Of a stretch of DNA of 64,000 nt, positions 10,735 through 21,900 are shown piece after piece. How positions within the stretch are numbered: the first letter of the stretch is position 1; each line of letters opens with the position of its first letter. The notes beneath the pieces are model-generated. The model did no database searches. It saw nothing but the letters and a program-made list of their open reading frames with translations, and had not been told where the DNA came from. The stretch is from Nemertoderma westbladi. Its lineage: Eukaryota; Xenacoelomorpha; Nemertodermatida; Nemertodermatidae. The DNA is taken from positions 62,001 to 126,000 of the forward strand of contig JAUCBJ010007488.1 in NCBI GenBank assembly GCA_032718475.1, written 5' to 3'. The translations under genes and the position numbers were made by a program.

Positions 10735-11053
10735 ACAATTTTTTTAAATAAGGGTTGTATGATAATTTTTTTATTAAAAATGTTCTAGAACAACAATATT
10801 TATCAACATTTGGTAGCTTATAAGGTACGTGTTCTAATATAATATTTAACAATATTTATAATATTTATCAAAATTTATAGCTAGCTCTTCTTTTATAATA
10901 TTTATTAAAAAAAATAGCAAAAACTAGCTAGTATAATAAATCTGGTAAATGGGTAGCCAAGGTGTATTACATAATGCCATTCACTTGCACTGTTGTAACC
11001 CATGCACTGCAATATTGTTCCATAATTCTAAATAAAATGCTCAAGTAAAATGC
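10735..11053. other. Spacer between inverted satellite arms
   Basis: AT-rich, with several TTTATAATATTT-like words and no coding capacity. It would be the loop if the flanking arms paired. Confidence 0.5.
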
Positions 11054-12428
11054 AATATTTTTACTCTCGATATTTTTCAACACTCGATATTTTTCAACAC
11101 TCGATATTTTTCAACACTCGATATTTTTTAAACATTGGATATTTTTACTCTCTATATTTTTACTCTCGATATTTTTCAACACTCGATATCTTTACTCTCG
11201 ATATTTTTACTCTCGATATTTTTCAACACTCGATATTTTTCAACACTCGATATTTTTACTCTCGATATTTTTACTCTCGATATTTTTCAACACTCGATAT
11301 TTTTCAACACTCGATATTTTTCAACACTCGATATTTTTACTCTCGATATTTTTCAACACTCGATATTTTTACTCTCAATATTTTTCAACACTCGATATTT
11401 TTCAACACTCGTTATTTTCGATATTTTTCAACACTCGATATCTTTACTCTCGATATTTTTACTCTCGATATTTTTCAACACTCGATATTTTTCAACACTC
11501 GATATTTTTACTCTCGATATTTTTCAACACTCGATATTTTTCATCACTCGATATTTTTACTCTCGATATTTTTCAACACTCGATATTTTTACTCTCAATA
11601 TTTTTCAACACTCGATATTTTTCAACACTCGATATTTTTCAACACTCGATATTTTTACTCTCGATATTTTTCAACACTCGATATTTTTACTCTCAATATT
11701 TTTCAACACTCGATATTTTTCAACACTCGTTATTTTCGATATTTTTCATCTCGCGTTATTTTTACTCTCGATATTTTTCAACACTCGTTATTTTCGATAT
11801 TTTTCATCTCGCGTTATTTTTACTCTCGATATTTTTTAATCACATTAATTTTCAACACTTGTTATTTTTACTCTCGATATTTTTACTCTCGTTATTTTTC
11901 AACACTCGATATTTTTACTCTCAATATTTTTCAACACTCGATATTTTTCAACACTCGTTATTTTCGATATTTTTCATCTCGCGTTATTTTTACTCTCGAT
12001 ATTTTTTAATCACATTAATTTTCAACACTCGTTATTTTTACTCTCGATATTTTTACTCTCGTTATTTTTCAACACTCGATATTTTTACTCTCAATATTTT
12101 TCAACACTCGATATTTTTCAACACTCGTTATTTTCGATATTTTTCATCACTCGATATTTTTACTCTCGATATTTTTCAACACTCGATATTTTTACTCTTG
12201 ATATTTTTCAACACTCGATATTTTTACTCTCAATATTTTTCAACACTCGATATTTTTCAACACTCGTTATTTTCGATATTTTTCATCTCGCGTTATTTTT
12301 ACTCTCGATATTTTTTAATCACATTAATTTTCAACACTCGTTATTTTTACTCTCGTTATTTTTACTCTCGATATTTTTACTCTCGTTATTTTTACTCTCG
12401 ATATTATTCAAGTCTCGATATTTTTCAC
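11054..12428 (-). repeat. Tandem array, right inverted arm (17/15-bp CTCGATATTTTTCAACA family)
   Basis: Roughly 85 units of two interleaved types, CTCGATATTTTTCAACA (17 bp) and CTCGATATTTTTACT (15 bp), with CTCGTTATTT and CTCAATATTT variants. A higher-order unit marked by TTTTTTAATCACATTAATT recurs at about 11831, 12001 and 12310 (steps near 170 and 309 bp). Long ORFs exist in every forward frame only because the unit lacks stops; they encode monotonous Phe/Ile/Ser-rich peptides and are not genes. Confidence 0.93.
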
Positions 12429-13184
12429 CATTACCGTGCTGGGGTAGTGTATATCCATCCGCACTCATTATTCTGATAATATGAGTTATATCTGAGTTAT
12501 TTCTGATAATCTCTGTATCCTTTGTTATTTATATCAACGGCTAAAATCGCAACCCAATCTCAACCATCAATTCCAATTCTGGTGTTGCTCGGCTTACTCA
12601 TAACTTCGCAACTAATTGACTTCACACATACATCAATTAAGACTATTCTCATGCGTAACAATAATAATAAATCATTATCATAAGTCATTTTTTGTATAAA
12701 TGTGATGCCCTAGATAGGAGTCTCTTCCCACAAGATTTTTATGATGTTGAGAATAGCCAGAAGTTGAAATTTTTAATGTGCAATGACCAAGTAAATAGTG
12801 CACGGCTGTTGAGGGGTTTGTACTATTGTAGGTGCGAAATAATAAATGTAAGAATTTAATTTGATTTGTATCTAATTTGTGATGTAAATTGGTTAATTGT
12901 GTATTATTTGGTAGTTAATTTGTATAAAATTCGATGTCTTATAAGCCATTGTTGTTGGTTGGGGGCCGCTGTGCCCAAGACATTATAAATGATCTATTCA
13001 TTCATTCATTCATTCAATAAAAATAATAATGAATTAATCAATATAAAACTGCACCAAATTCCCACCACCTATCAGAACAATACAATTAAAAATATAAAAA
13101 CAATACAATTAAATATGGTGCACTGGGGATTAATATCGGTCTGCGAGGTCATTGCCCCGCAGACCCGCACCATCCCCAAAGCCA
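12429..13184. other. Non-coding; short ATTC microsatellite near 12999-13018
   Basis: No gene seen. A short run of ATTC units lies at about 12999-13018, just upstream of the retroelement fragment. Confidence 0.5.
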
Positions 13185-13500
13185 TATTGGATGTCATATG
13201 GTTGAATTCAGTCATTCCAAGCAATAAGCAATTTGTAAGGCATCGAGTTATTAAAATAAAAATAATTGGAAACAAATTTAATATGATAATAAAATATGTG
13301 CCAGGAACTATAAACCCAGCTGATGCCCCAAAAGGGGAATGTCTGCAAAACAGCTAATAGAAGGGGAATGTCTGCAAAACAGCTAATAGAATATAATCAA
13401 TGGTTAAATGGTCAAGATTTTTTGTGCAAATCAGAGGATTACTGGACTTCGAGTCCTCCCAATATTCCACTGAATAAACCCATCATGAGTGATGTTCCCT
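13185..13500 (+). pseudogene. BEL/Pao pol fragment (RNase H end)
   Basis: The translation carries VPGTINPAD followed by QWLNGQDFL and a SEDYW stretch. It aligns motif by motif with the region of the complete Pol at 47.6-52.2 kb that reads CPGTINPADIASRG...DWLGGPDFLSKEEDEWP. The fragment lacks the rest of pol. An exact 29-bp tandem duplication (13332-13360 and 13361-13389) introduces stops and a frame change. It derives from a different BEL family than the complete element, judging by the divergence. Confidence 0.7.
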
Positions 13501-13928
13501 TGTTGGAAAGTAATCAACCACTTGCAACTTTACTATCAACCTTAGTATCATTGTAGGATACTAAATTGGACCATTTTATTTTCGGCAGTGATTTTTTATG
13601 TCCTTTTATTTGACTTTTTTTGTCATTTTTTTTTTACGAATTATGCATAATGACTTTTGTTGTCCTTTTAATGACTTTTATTTTCCTTTTAATGACTTTT
13701 TATGTATGTATTTCTTCAAACTGTCAGACTGCTGATTTCTGGACTGTCAGACAGTTGATTTCACTATGCCTGTGCTAAAACATTCCATGATTCCATGATT
13801 TATAGACTATGAGATAGATTTCCATATGCGCCTGTGGTAAAAAGACTCTATATTTAATAGTTTGTGGTTGTTGTCGATAATCGATTACCACATGACGTAG
13901 CAAAACACTCATTTTATAGCCAAAAACA
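13501..13928. other. Non-coding, T-rich
   Basis: Contains loose repeats of a CCTTTTAATGACTTTT type around 13600-13700. No gene seen. Confidence 0.5.
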
Positions 13929-16004
13929 ATTACCAATTGATGGAAAGGAGCAGGTTAAGGCCGAGTTTTCTAACCAAAACAATAAACAGTCACTTTACCA
14001 AATCAGGGAAAGGAGCAGGTTACAGAGACGGGATTTTCTAACCAAAACAATAAACGATCACTTAACTAATTGAGGGAAAGGAGCAGGTTCCAGAGGCGGG
14101 ATTTTCTAACCAAAACAATAAACGATCACTTAACTTATTGAGGGAAAGGAGCAGGTTACAGAGGCGGGATTTTCTAACCAAAACAATAAACGATCATTTA
14201 ACTAATTGAGGGAAAGTGACAGGTTACAGAGGCGGAATTTTCTAACCAAAACAATAAACGATCATTTAACTAATTGAGGGAAAGGGGCAGGTTACAGAGG
14301 CGGGATTTTCTAACCAAAACAATAAACGATCATTTAACTAATTGAGGGAAAGGAGCAGGTTACAGAGACGGGATTTTCTAACCAAAACAATAAACGATAA
14401 CATTACCAATTGAGGGAAAGGAGCAGGTTACAGAGGCGGGATTTTCTAACCAAAACAATAAACGATCACTTAACTTATTGAGGGAAAGGGACAGGTTACA
14501 GAGGCGGAATTTTCTAACCAAAACAATAAACGATCATTTAACTAATTGAGGGAAAGGGGCAGGTTACAAAGGCGGGATTTTCTAACCAAAACAATAAACG
14601 ATCATTTAACTAATTGAGGGAAAGGAGCAGGTTACAGAGACGGTATTTTCTAACCAAAACAATAAACGATAACATTACCAATTGAGGGAAAGGAGCAGGT
14701 TACAGAGGCGGGATTTTCTAACCAAAACAATAAACGATAACATTACCAATTGAGGGAAAGGAGCAGGTTACAGAGGCGGGATTATCTAACCAAAACAATA
14801 AACGATCACTTAACTTATTGAGGGAAAGGGACAGGTTACAGAGGCGGAATTTTCTAACCAAAACAATAAACGATCATTTAACTAATTGAGGGAAAGGGGC
14901 AGGTTACAAAGGCGGGATTTTCTAACCAAAACAATAAACGATCATTTAACTAATTGAGGGAAAGGAGCAGGTTACAGAGACGGGATTTTCTAACCAAAAC
15001 AATAAACGATAACATTACCAATTGAGGGAAAGGAGCAGGTTACAGAGGCGGGATTTTCTAACCAAAACAATAAACGATCACTTAACTTATTGAGGGAAAG
15101 GGACAGGTTACAGAGGCGGAATTTTCTAACCAAAACAATAAACGATCATTTAACTAATTGAGGGAAAGGGGCAGGTTACAAAGGCGGGATTTTCTAACCA
15201 AAACAATAAACGATCATTTAACTAATTGAGGGAAAGGAGCAGGTTACAGAGACGGTATTTTCTAACCAAAACAATAAACGATAACATTACCAATTGAGGG
15301 AAAGGAGCAGGTTACAGAGGCGGGATTTTCTAACCAAAACAATAAACGATAACATTACCAATTGAGGGAAAGGAGCAGGTTACAGAGGCGGGATTATCTA
15401 ACCAAAACAATAAACGATCACTTAACTTATTGAGGGAAAGGGACAGGTTACAGAGGCGGAATTTTCTAACCAAAACAATAAACGATCATTTAACTAATTG
15501 AGGGAAAGGGGCAGGTTACAAAGGCGGGATTTTCTAACCAAAACAATAAACGATCATTTAACTAATTGAGGGAAAGGAGCAGGTTACAGAGACGGGATTT
15601 TCTAACCAAAACAATAAACGATAACATTACCAATTGAGGGAAAGGAGCAGGTTACAGAGGCGGGATTTTCTAACCAAAACAATAAACGATCACTTAACTT
15701 ATTGAGGGAAAGGGACAGGTTACAGAGGCGGAATTTTCTAACCAAAACAATAAACGATCATTTAACTAATTGAGGGAAAGGGGCAGGTTACAAAGGCGGG
15801 ATTTTCTAACCAAAACAATAAACGATCATTTAACTAATTGAGGGAAAGGAGCAGGTTACAGAGACGGTATTTTCTAACCAAAACAATAAACGATAACATT
15901 ACCAATTGAGGGAAAGGAGCAGGTTACAGAGGCGGGATTATCTAACCAAAACAATAAACGATCATTTAACTAATTGAGGGAAAGGGGCAGGTTACAGAGG
16001 CGGG
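13929..16004. repeat. 68-bp satellite with 612-bp higher-order structure
   Basis: About 30 copies of a 68-bp unit containing GGGAAAGGAGCAGGTTACAG and TAACCAAAACAATAAACGAT. Spacing of the conserved AATAAAC is exactly 68 bp over all intervals I measured between 13981 and 14457. Variant monomers recur in order: a diagnostic GGGACAGG form starts at 14491, 14831, 15103, 15443 and 15715. Steps of 340 and 272 bp alternate (5 then 4 monomers), so the higher-order period is 612 bp. The first one or two units are degenerate, which is normal at satellite edges. Confidence 0.95.
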
Positions 16005-16671
16005 CCTTCTGTGCTGTTGAAAGTAGTGGTGCCGCTATCCGTACCACTACTCAGACAGTAGTCATGATCCATTATTGATTATAAAACTAATACAGTAAGG
16101 CCTAATTATGTGAAAGGTATATCCACATTTTCCACAATCCTGCAATCCAGTTTGGCCTATCAATTATTTAAAATTTATTAGCACAACCGGTAGGCCTACC
16201 ATTACCGTATTTAAATGGTAGGCTACACAGTAGGCCTATAGCAGTACCGGTGCCGGTACTAAAATACAGAAATATCTGCTTTATACCTACATCTGTACAT
16301 ACAATACAGCAAAATAGTGCTATATATACTAATACCGGTACTGATAGCCTGAGAGAACAGCAGTAGAGAAACCGGTAGCATGGAACCTAACATTAGACTT
16401 TTGGAGGACATAAAAAATAAAAAAAAAAGGACAAAAAAAGGATTTAAACGGACAATAAAAATTATTGCGTTTATTTTCAGTAACATATTTCAATATAATT
16501 TATATAAATATACAGTACAGTACAGATGCGTAATGAACAATTAGTATATATCTGATTGAAGGTCTTTGCATTGGCTTGTCGGTACTTTTGTTGTTCTGTT
16601 AACTATTTTATTATGTTATCGTTATTGTTCATATTTTAATTGATTAAATTTTAGCTGATAGCTAACAAGTA
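16005..16671. other. Non-coding unique sequence
   Basis: AT-rich with several ACCGGTA words. No coding region, RNA gene or long repeat recognised. Confidence 0.5.
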
Positions 16672-16908
16672 GTGCGATTTGAATAAACATAATTATTTAG
16701 ATCCGTAACGTTTCGTATATAATTATATACATCTTCAGCCAAAAATACAACTACTACTAGGTCGAGCGAACTCGGACAAAACAACTAGGTACAAATTAAT
16801 TATTATAATTATTACAGAAAATAACCTAAATTAAAATAAAGACAAATGTAAATAAAATGCGTAAAGAAACGTTCCGAATCGAAATAATTATGTTTTTTCA
16901 AATCGCAC
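16672..16908. mobile_element. 237-bp MITE-like element with 27-bp terminal inverted repeats
   Basis: The left end at 16672-16698 (starting GTGCGATTTGAA) and the right end at 16882-16908 (ending TTCAAATCGCAC) are reverse complements with one mismatch in 27 bp. Partial pairing of an AACGTTTC block continues inward. There is no ORF. No clear target duplication is seen, so the superfamily is unknown. The 15-bp satellite begins within about 10 bp of its right end. On its minus strand, 16710-16738 reads CTGAAGA, a perfect 16-bp palindrome GTATATAATTATATAC, then GAAAC, resembling a hammerhead core. Confidence 0.75.
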
Positions 16909-16910
16909 GA

Positions 16911-17382
16911 TGTTAGGACAATTACGACACGGACAATTACAACCTGGACAATTGCGACCCGGAAAATTGCGACCTGGACAATTGCGACCCGGACAATTGC
17001 GACCTGGACAATTACGACCCGGACAATTACGACCTGGACAATTGCGACACGGACAATTGCGACCTGGACAATTGCGACCCGGACAATTGCGACCTGAACA
17101 ATTGCGACCCGGACAATTGCGACCTGGACAATTGCGACCTGGACAATTGCGACCCGGACAATTGCGACCTGGACAAATACGACCCGGACAATTACGACCT
17201 GGACAATTGCGACCCGTACAATTGCGACCTGGACAACTGCGACCCGGACAATTGCGACCTGGACAATTGCGACCCGGACAATTGCGACCCGGACAATTGC
17301 GACCTGGACAATTGCGACCCGGACAATTGCGACCTGGAAAATTGCGACCTGGACAATTGCGACCTGGACAATTGCGACCCAT
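16911..17382 (+). repeat. 15-bp tandem array, left inverted arm (GGACAATTGCGACCT)
   Basis: About 31 head-to-tail 15-bp units with C/T alternation at the last position. Orientation reverses after a short spacer (17383-17397). Frames stay open because 15 is a multiple of 3, giving artefactual GRNCP or RPGQL peptides. Confidence 0.95.
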
Positions 17383-17397
17383 GATTTCAGAAAAAAT

Positions 17398-17660
17398 TTA
17401 TGGGTCGCAATTGTCCAGGTCGCAATTGTCCGGGTCGCAATTGTCCAGGTCGCAATTGTCCGGGTCGTAATTGTCCAGGTCGCAATTGTCCGGGTCGCAA
17501 TTGTCCAGGTCGCAATTGTCCGGGTCGCAATTGTCCGGGTCGCAATTGTCCGGGTCGCAATTGTCCAGGTCGCAATTGTCCAGGTCGCAATTGTCCGTGT
17601 CGCAATTGTCCAGGTCGCAATTGTCCAGGTCGCAATTGTCCAGGTCGCAATTGTCCGGAT
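17398..17660 (-). repeat. 15-bp tandem array, right inverted arm
   Basis: About 17 units of the reverse complement AGGTCGCAATTGTCC. Together with 16911-17382 it forms a near-perfect inverted structure with about 260 bp of potential duplex and a loop of about 20 bp. Confidence 0.95.
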
Positions 17661-18985
17661 CCAGATAAAAAGATGTAATGTATATAATTGATCCCAATAA
17701 TTATATTAATTTACTTCCATAGGTAAATGCCATAAAACTTCCATAAATTATAAAGTAAAACCTTTTTTATGTAATCCAAATTCGAGACTATAAGTCTCAA
17801 GGGGTGAGTGTAATAGATTGGGTATGGGTAATCTACTGTATATGGGTCAATTCTATTTGTCATAATACAGTGCCATCTACCGGTGTTTACAATTATTATA
17901 TTCTTGTTTGTTTACCGGTTATACTGGTGAGCAGTTTAGGTCAGTAGTACTGTAGTACGAATCATTCAGTCAGTCCAGCAGTCGGACCTGACCTAGATAG
18001 GTCATTATAATCTGATAATTATATCCATATATATATATATTATTATTTACTACTGAGAAGTTTACCGGGTGAAGGTTGGTTTTAATTGTTTACAATGGAA
18101 GAATGACTTGATTATAGAATATAAAAAGTGAGAGAGATTTATTTCTATTTATTCATTATTGATCTGTTGATTTGATATTGATACCCCAATTCAATGACAG
18201 ACGTCACTTTTGAAGCTGTCAGGGTGGGTCGATATTACGGTTTCCATTAAGGGTTATTCACTATCGGGCCTACCCTCTAACGTGTAGATATCTCAACTTC
18301 GTCTGAATTATGTGCATCATAAGAAGATGTGAGTTCATGTAATGTATTATTGTTAATTTAATTCTCTAATGGATTAATGCCAAATTCCCTCATTTTCAGA
18401 ACTTATAAGCATATTTTATATTACTAAGCAAAATGCCCAATGAGGCTGGGTATCTGTCGGATTACTCTTGATGACAAGCTAATTTACCTCCCAAACAACT
18501 AAATAGGTCCAAATCCTTTCTGGATCAATCCAATCACTGTCGGTCGTGTTATTTATTATCACTCAGTATCATCAATAATGGTGATGCTAAATAAATATGT
18601 ATGACATATAATATACATGTATAATATATATGTATGTAAATGACATTGTCGGTTGTTATCAATGGTTTCCATACCAAATAGTAAACGAATTAATTGGTTA
18701 CTAACCCACTGTAATTGATGTCTGATAAACTGTCTGCGTTATCAAAAATTAAGACCATTATTGCAGCAATAAATAGTATTACACGAACCATCTCCATTTT
18801 GTGTTCACGTATAAATAATATTTTATATCATAAATATGTGGGAGTTTTTAATGATTGTTGTTTTTTACTAAAACTTTAATTGATATGTATGTCAAAAAAA
18901 TTTAAAAAAAGTTTAAAAATAATAAACAAACAAAATAATATCCCTTGAGGTTAGCGGATGCTGGAGGGGGAGACAGGAACTCATA
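17661..18985. other. Non-coding unique sequence
   Basis: AT-rich with a short AT run near 18029-18042. No ORF, RNA gene or mobile element recognised. Confidence 0.5.
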
Positions 18986-21900
18986 GATGCCATCGGAAAG
19001 GGTGGGATCCATGGTACCCAGGATGAATGCCATCGGAGAGGGCAGGGTCCATGGTACCCAGGCCATCAGAGAGGGCTGGGTCCATGGTACCCAGGCGTTC
19101 GGAGAGGGGGGATCCATGGTACCCAGGATGAATGCCATCAGAGAGGGCTGGGTCCATGGTACCCAGGCATTCGGAGAGGGGGGATCCATGGTACCCAGGA
19201 TGAAGGCCATTAGAGAGGGCTGGGTCCATGGTACCCAGGCCATCAGAGAGGGCTGGGTCCATGGTACCCAGGCATTCGGAGAGGGGGGGATCCATGGTAT
19301 CCAGGATGGAGGCCATCAGATTGGGCGGGCTCAACAGTACCCAGGATGGAGGGTGGGGTCCATGGTACCCGGGATGGAGGCCATCGGAGAGGGCGGGGTC
19401 CATGGTACCCAGGATGAATGCCATCGGAGAGGGCAGGGTCCATGGTACCCAGGCCATCAGAGAGGGCTGGGTCCATGGTACTCAGGCATTCGGAAAGGGG
19501 GTGATCCATGGTATCCAGGATGGAGGCCGTCAGATTGGGCGGGGTCAACAGTACCCAGGATGGAGGGTGGGGTCCATGGTACCCTGGATGAAGGCCGTCG
19601 GAGAGGGCGGGGTCCATGATACCCAGGATGGAGGCCGTCAGATTGGGCGGGGTTAACAGTACCCAGGATGGAGGGTGGAGTCCATGGTACCCGGGATGGA
19701 GGCCGTCGGAGAGGGCGGGGTCCATGGTACCCAGGATGAATGCCATCGGAGAGGGCAGGGTCCATGGTACCCAGGCCATCAGAGAGGGCTGGGTCCATGG
19801 TACCCAGGCATTCGGAGAGGGGGGATCCATGGTATCCAGGATGGAGGCCGTCAGATTGGGCGGGGTCAACAGTACCCAGGATGGAGGGTGGGGTCCATGG
19901 TACCCGGGATGGAGGGTGGGGTTCATGGTACCCAGGATGGAGGCCATCGGAGAGGGCAGGGTCCATGGTACCCAGGATGGAGGCCGTCAGATTGGGCGGG
20001 GTCAACAGTACCCAGGATGGAGGGTGGGGTCCGTGGTACCCGGGATGGAGGCTGTCGGAGAGGGCAGGGTCCGTGATACCCAGGATGGAGGCCGTCAGAT
20101 TTGGCGGGGTCAACAGTTCCCAGGATGGAGGGTGGAGTCCATTGTACCCGGGATGGAGGCCGTCGGAGAGGGCGGGGTCTATGATACCCGGGATGGAGGC
20201 CATCGGAGAGGGCGGGGTCAACAGTACCCATGATGGAGGCCGTCGGAGAGGGCAGTGTCCATGGTACCCAGGATGGAGGCCGTCGTAGAGGGCGGAATCA
20301 ATGGTACCCAGGAAGGAGGCCGTCGGAGAGGGCGGAATCAATGGTACCCAGAATGGAGGCCGTCTGAGAGGTGGGGCCCAGAGTACCCGGGATGGAGGCC
20401 ATCGGAGAGGGCGGTGTCCATGGTACCCAGGATGGAGGCCATCGGAGAGGGCGGGATCCATGGTACCCAGGATGGAGGCCATCGGAGAGGGTGGAATCAA
20501 TGGTACCCAGGATGGAGGCCGTCGGACAGGGCGGAATCAATGGTACCCAGGATAGAGGCCGTCTGAGAGGTGGGGTCCAGAGTACCCGGGATGGAGGCCA
20601 TCTTAGAGGGCGGTGTCCATGGTACCCAGGATGGAGGCCATCGGAGAGGGCGGGATCCATGGTACCCAGGATGGAGGCCATCGGAGAGGGTGGAATCAAT
20701 GGTACCCAGGATGGAGGCCGTCGGACAGGGCGGAATCAATGGTACCCAGGATGGAGGACGTCTGAGAGGTGGTGTCCAGAGTACCCAAGATGGAGGCCAT
20801 CGGAGAGGGCGGAGTCCATGGTACCCAGGATGCAGGCCATCGGAGAGGGCGGAATCCATGGTACCCAGGATGAAGGACGTCTGAGAGGTGGGGTCCATGA
20901 GTGCCCAGGATGGAGGCCATCGGAGAGGGCGGAATCCATGGTACCCAGGATGAAGGACGTCTGAGAGGTGGGGTCCATGAGTACCCAGGATGGAGGCCAT
21001 TGGAGAGGGCGGAATCCATGGTGCCCAGGATGCAGGCCATCGGAGAGGGCGGAGTCCATGGTGCCCAGGATGGAGGCCATCGGAGAGGGCGGGATCCATG
21101 GTACCCAGGATGGAGGCCATCGGAGAGGGCGGGGTCCATGGTGCCCAGGATGGAGGACGTCGGAGAGGGCACGGTCCATGGTGCCCAGGATGGAGGCCGT
21201 CGGAGAGGGCGGGGTCCATGGTGCCCAGGATGGAGGCCGTCGGAGAGGGCGGATCCATGGTACCCAGGATGGAGGCCATCGGAGAGGGCGGGGTCCATGG
21301 TGCCCAGGATGGAGGACGTCGGAGAGGTGGGCTCCATGGTGCCCAGGATGGAGGCCGTCGGAGAGGGCGGGGTCCATGGTACCCAGGATGGAGGACGTCG
21401 GAGAGGGCAGGGTCCATGGTACCCAGGATGGAGGACGTCGGAGAGGGCGGGGTCCATGGTGCCCAGGATGGAGGCCATCGAGAGGGTGGGGTCCATGGTG
21501 CCCAGGTGGAGGCCGTCGAGAGGGCGGGGTCCATGGTGCCCAGGATCGAGGCTGTCGGAGAGTGTGGGGTCCATGGTGCCCAGGATGGAGGCCGTCGGAG
21601 AGGGCGGGGTCCATGGTGCCCAGGATGGAGGCCATCGGAGAGGGCGGGGTCCATGGTATCCAGGTGGAGGCTGTCGAGAGGGCGGGGTCCATGGTGCCCA
21701 GGATGGAGGCCGTCGGAGAGGGCGGGTCCATGGTGCCCAGGATGGAGGCCGTCGAGAGGGTGGGGTCCATGGTACCCATGTGGAGGCTGTCGAGAGGGCG
21801 GGGTCCATGGTGCCCAGGATCGAGGCCGTCGGAGAGGGTGGGGTCCATGGTGCCCAGGATGGAGGCCGTCGGAGAGGGCGGGGTCCATGGTGCCCAGGAT

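Noticed and set aside
11050-12476. Phe/Ile/Ser-rich repetitive ORFs in the 15/17-bp array
   Set aside because: Open in all forward frames because the unit lacks stops; product is pure repeat.
16888-17697. CPGRN- and RPGQL-type repeat peptides resembling a secreted repeat protein
   Set aside because: Present on both strands and in several frames of an inverted 15-bp array; no signal peptide or flanking coding sequence.
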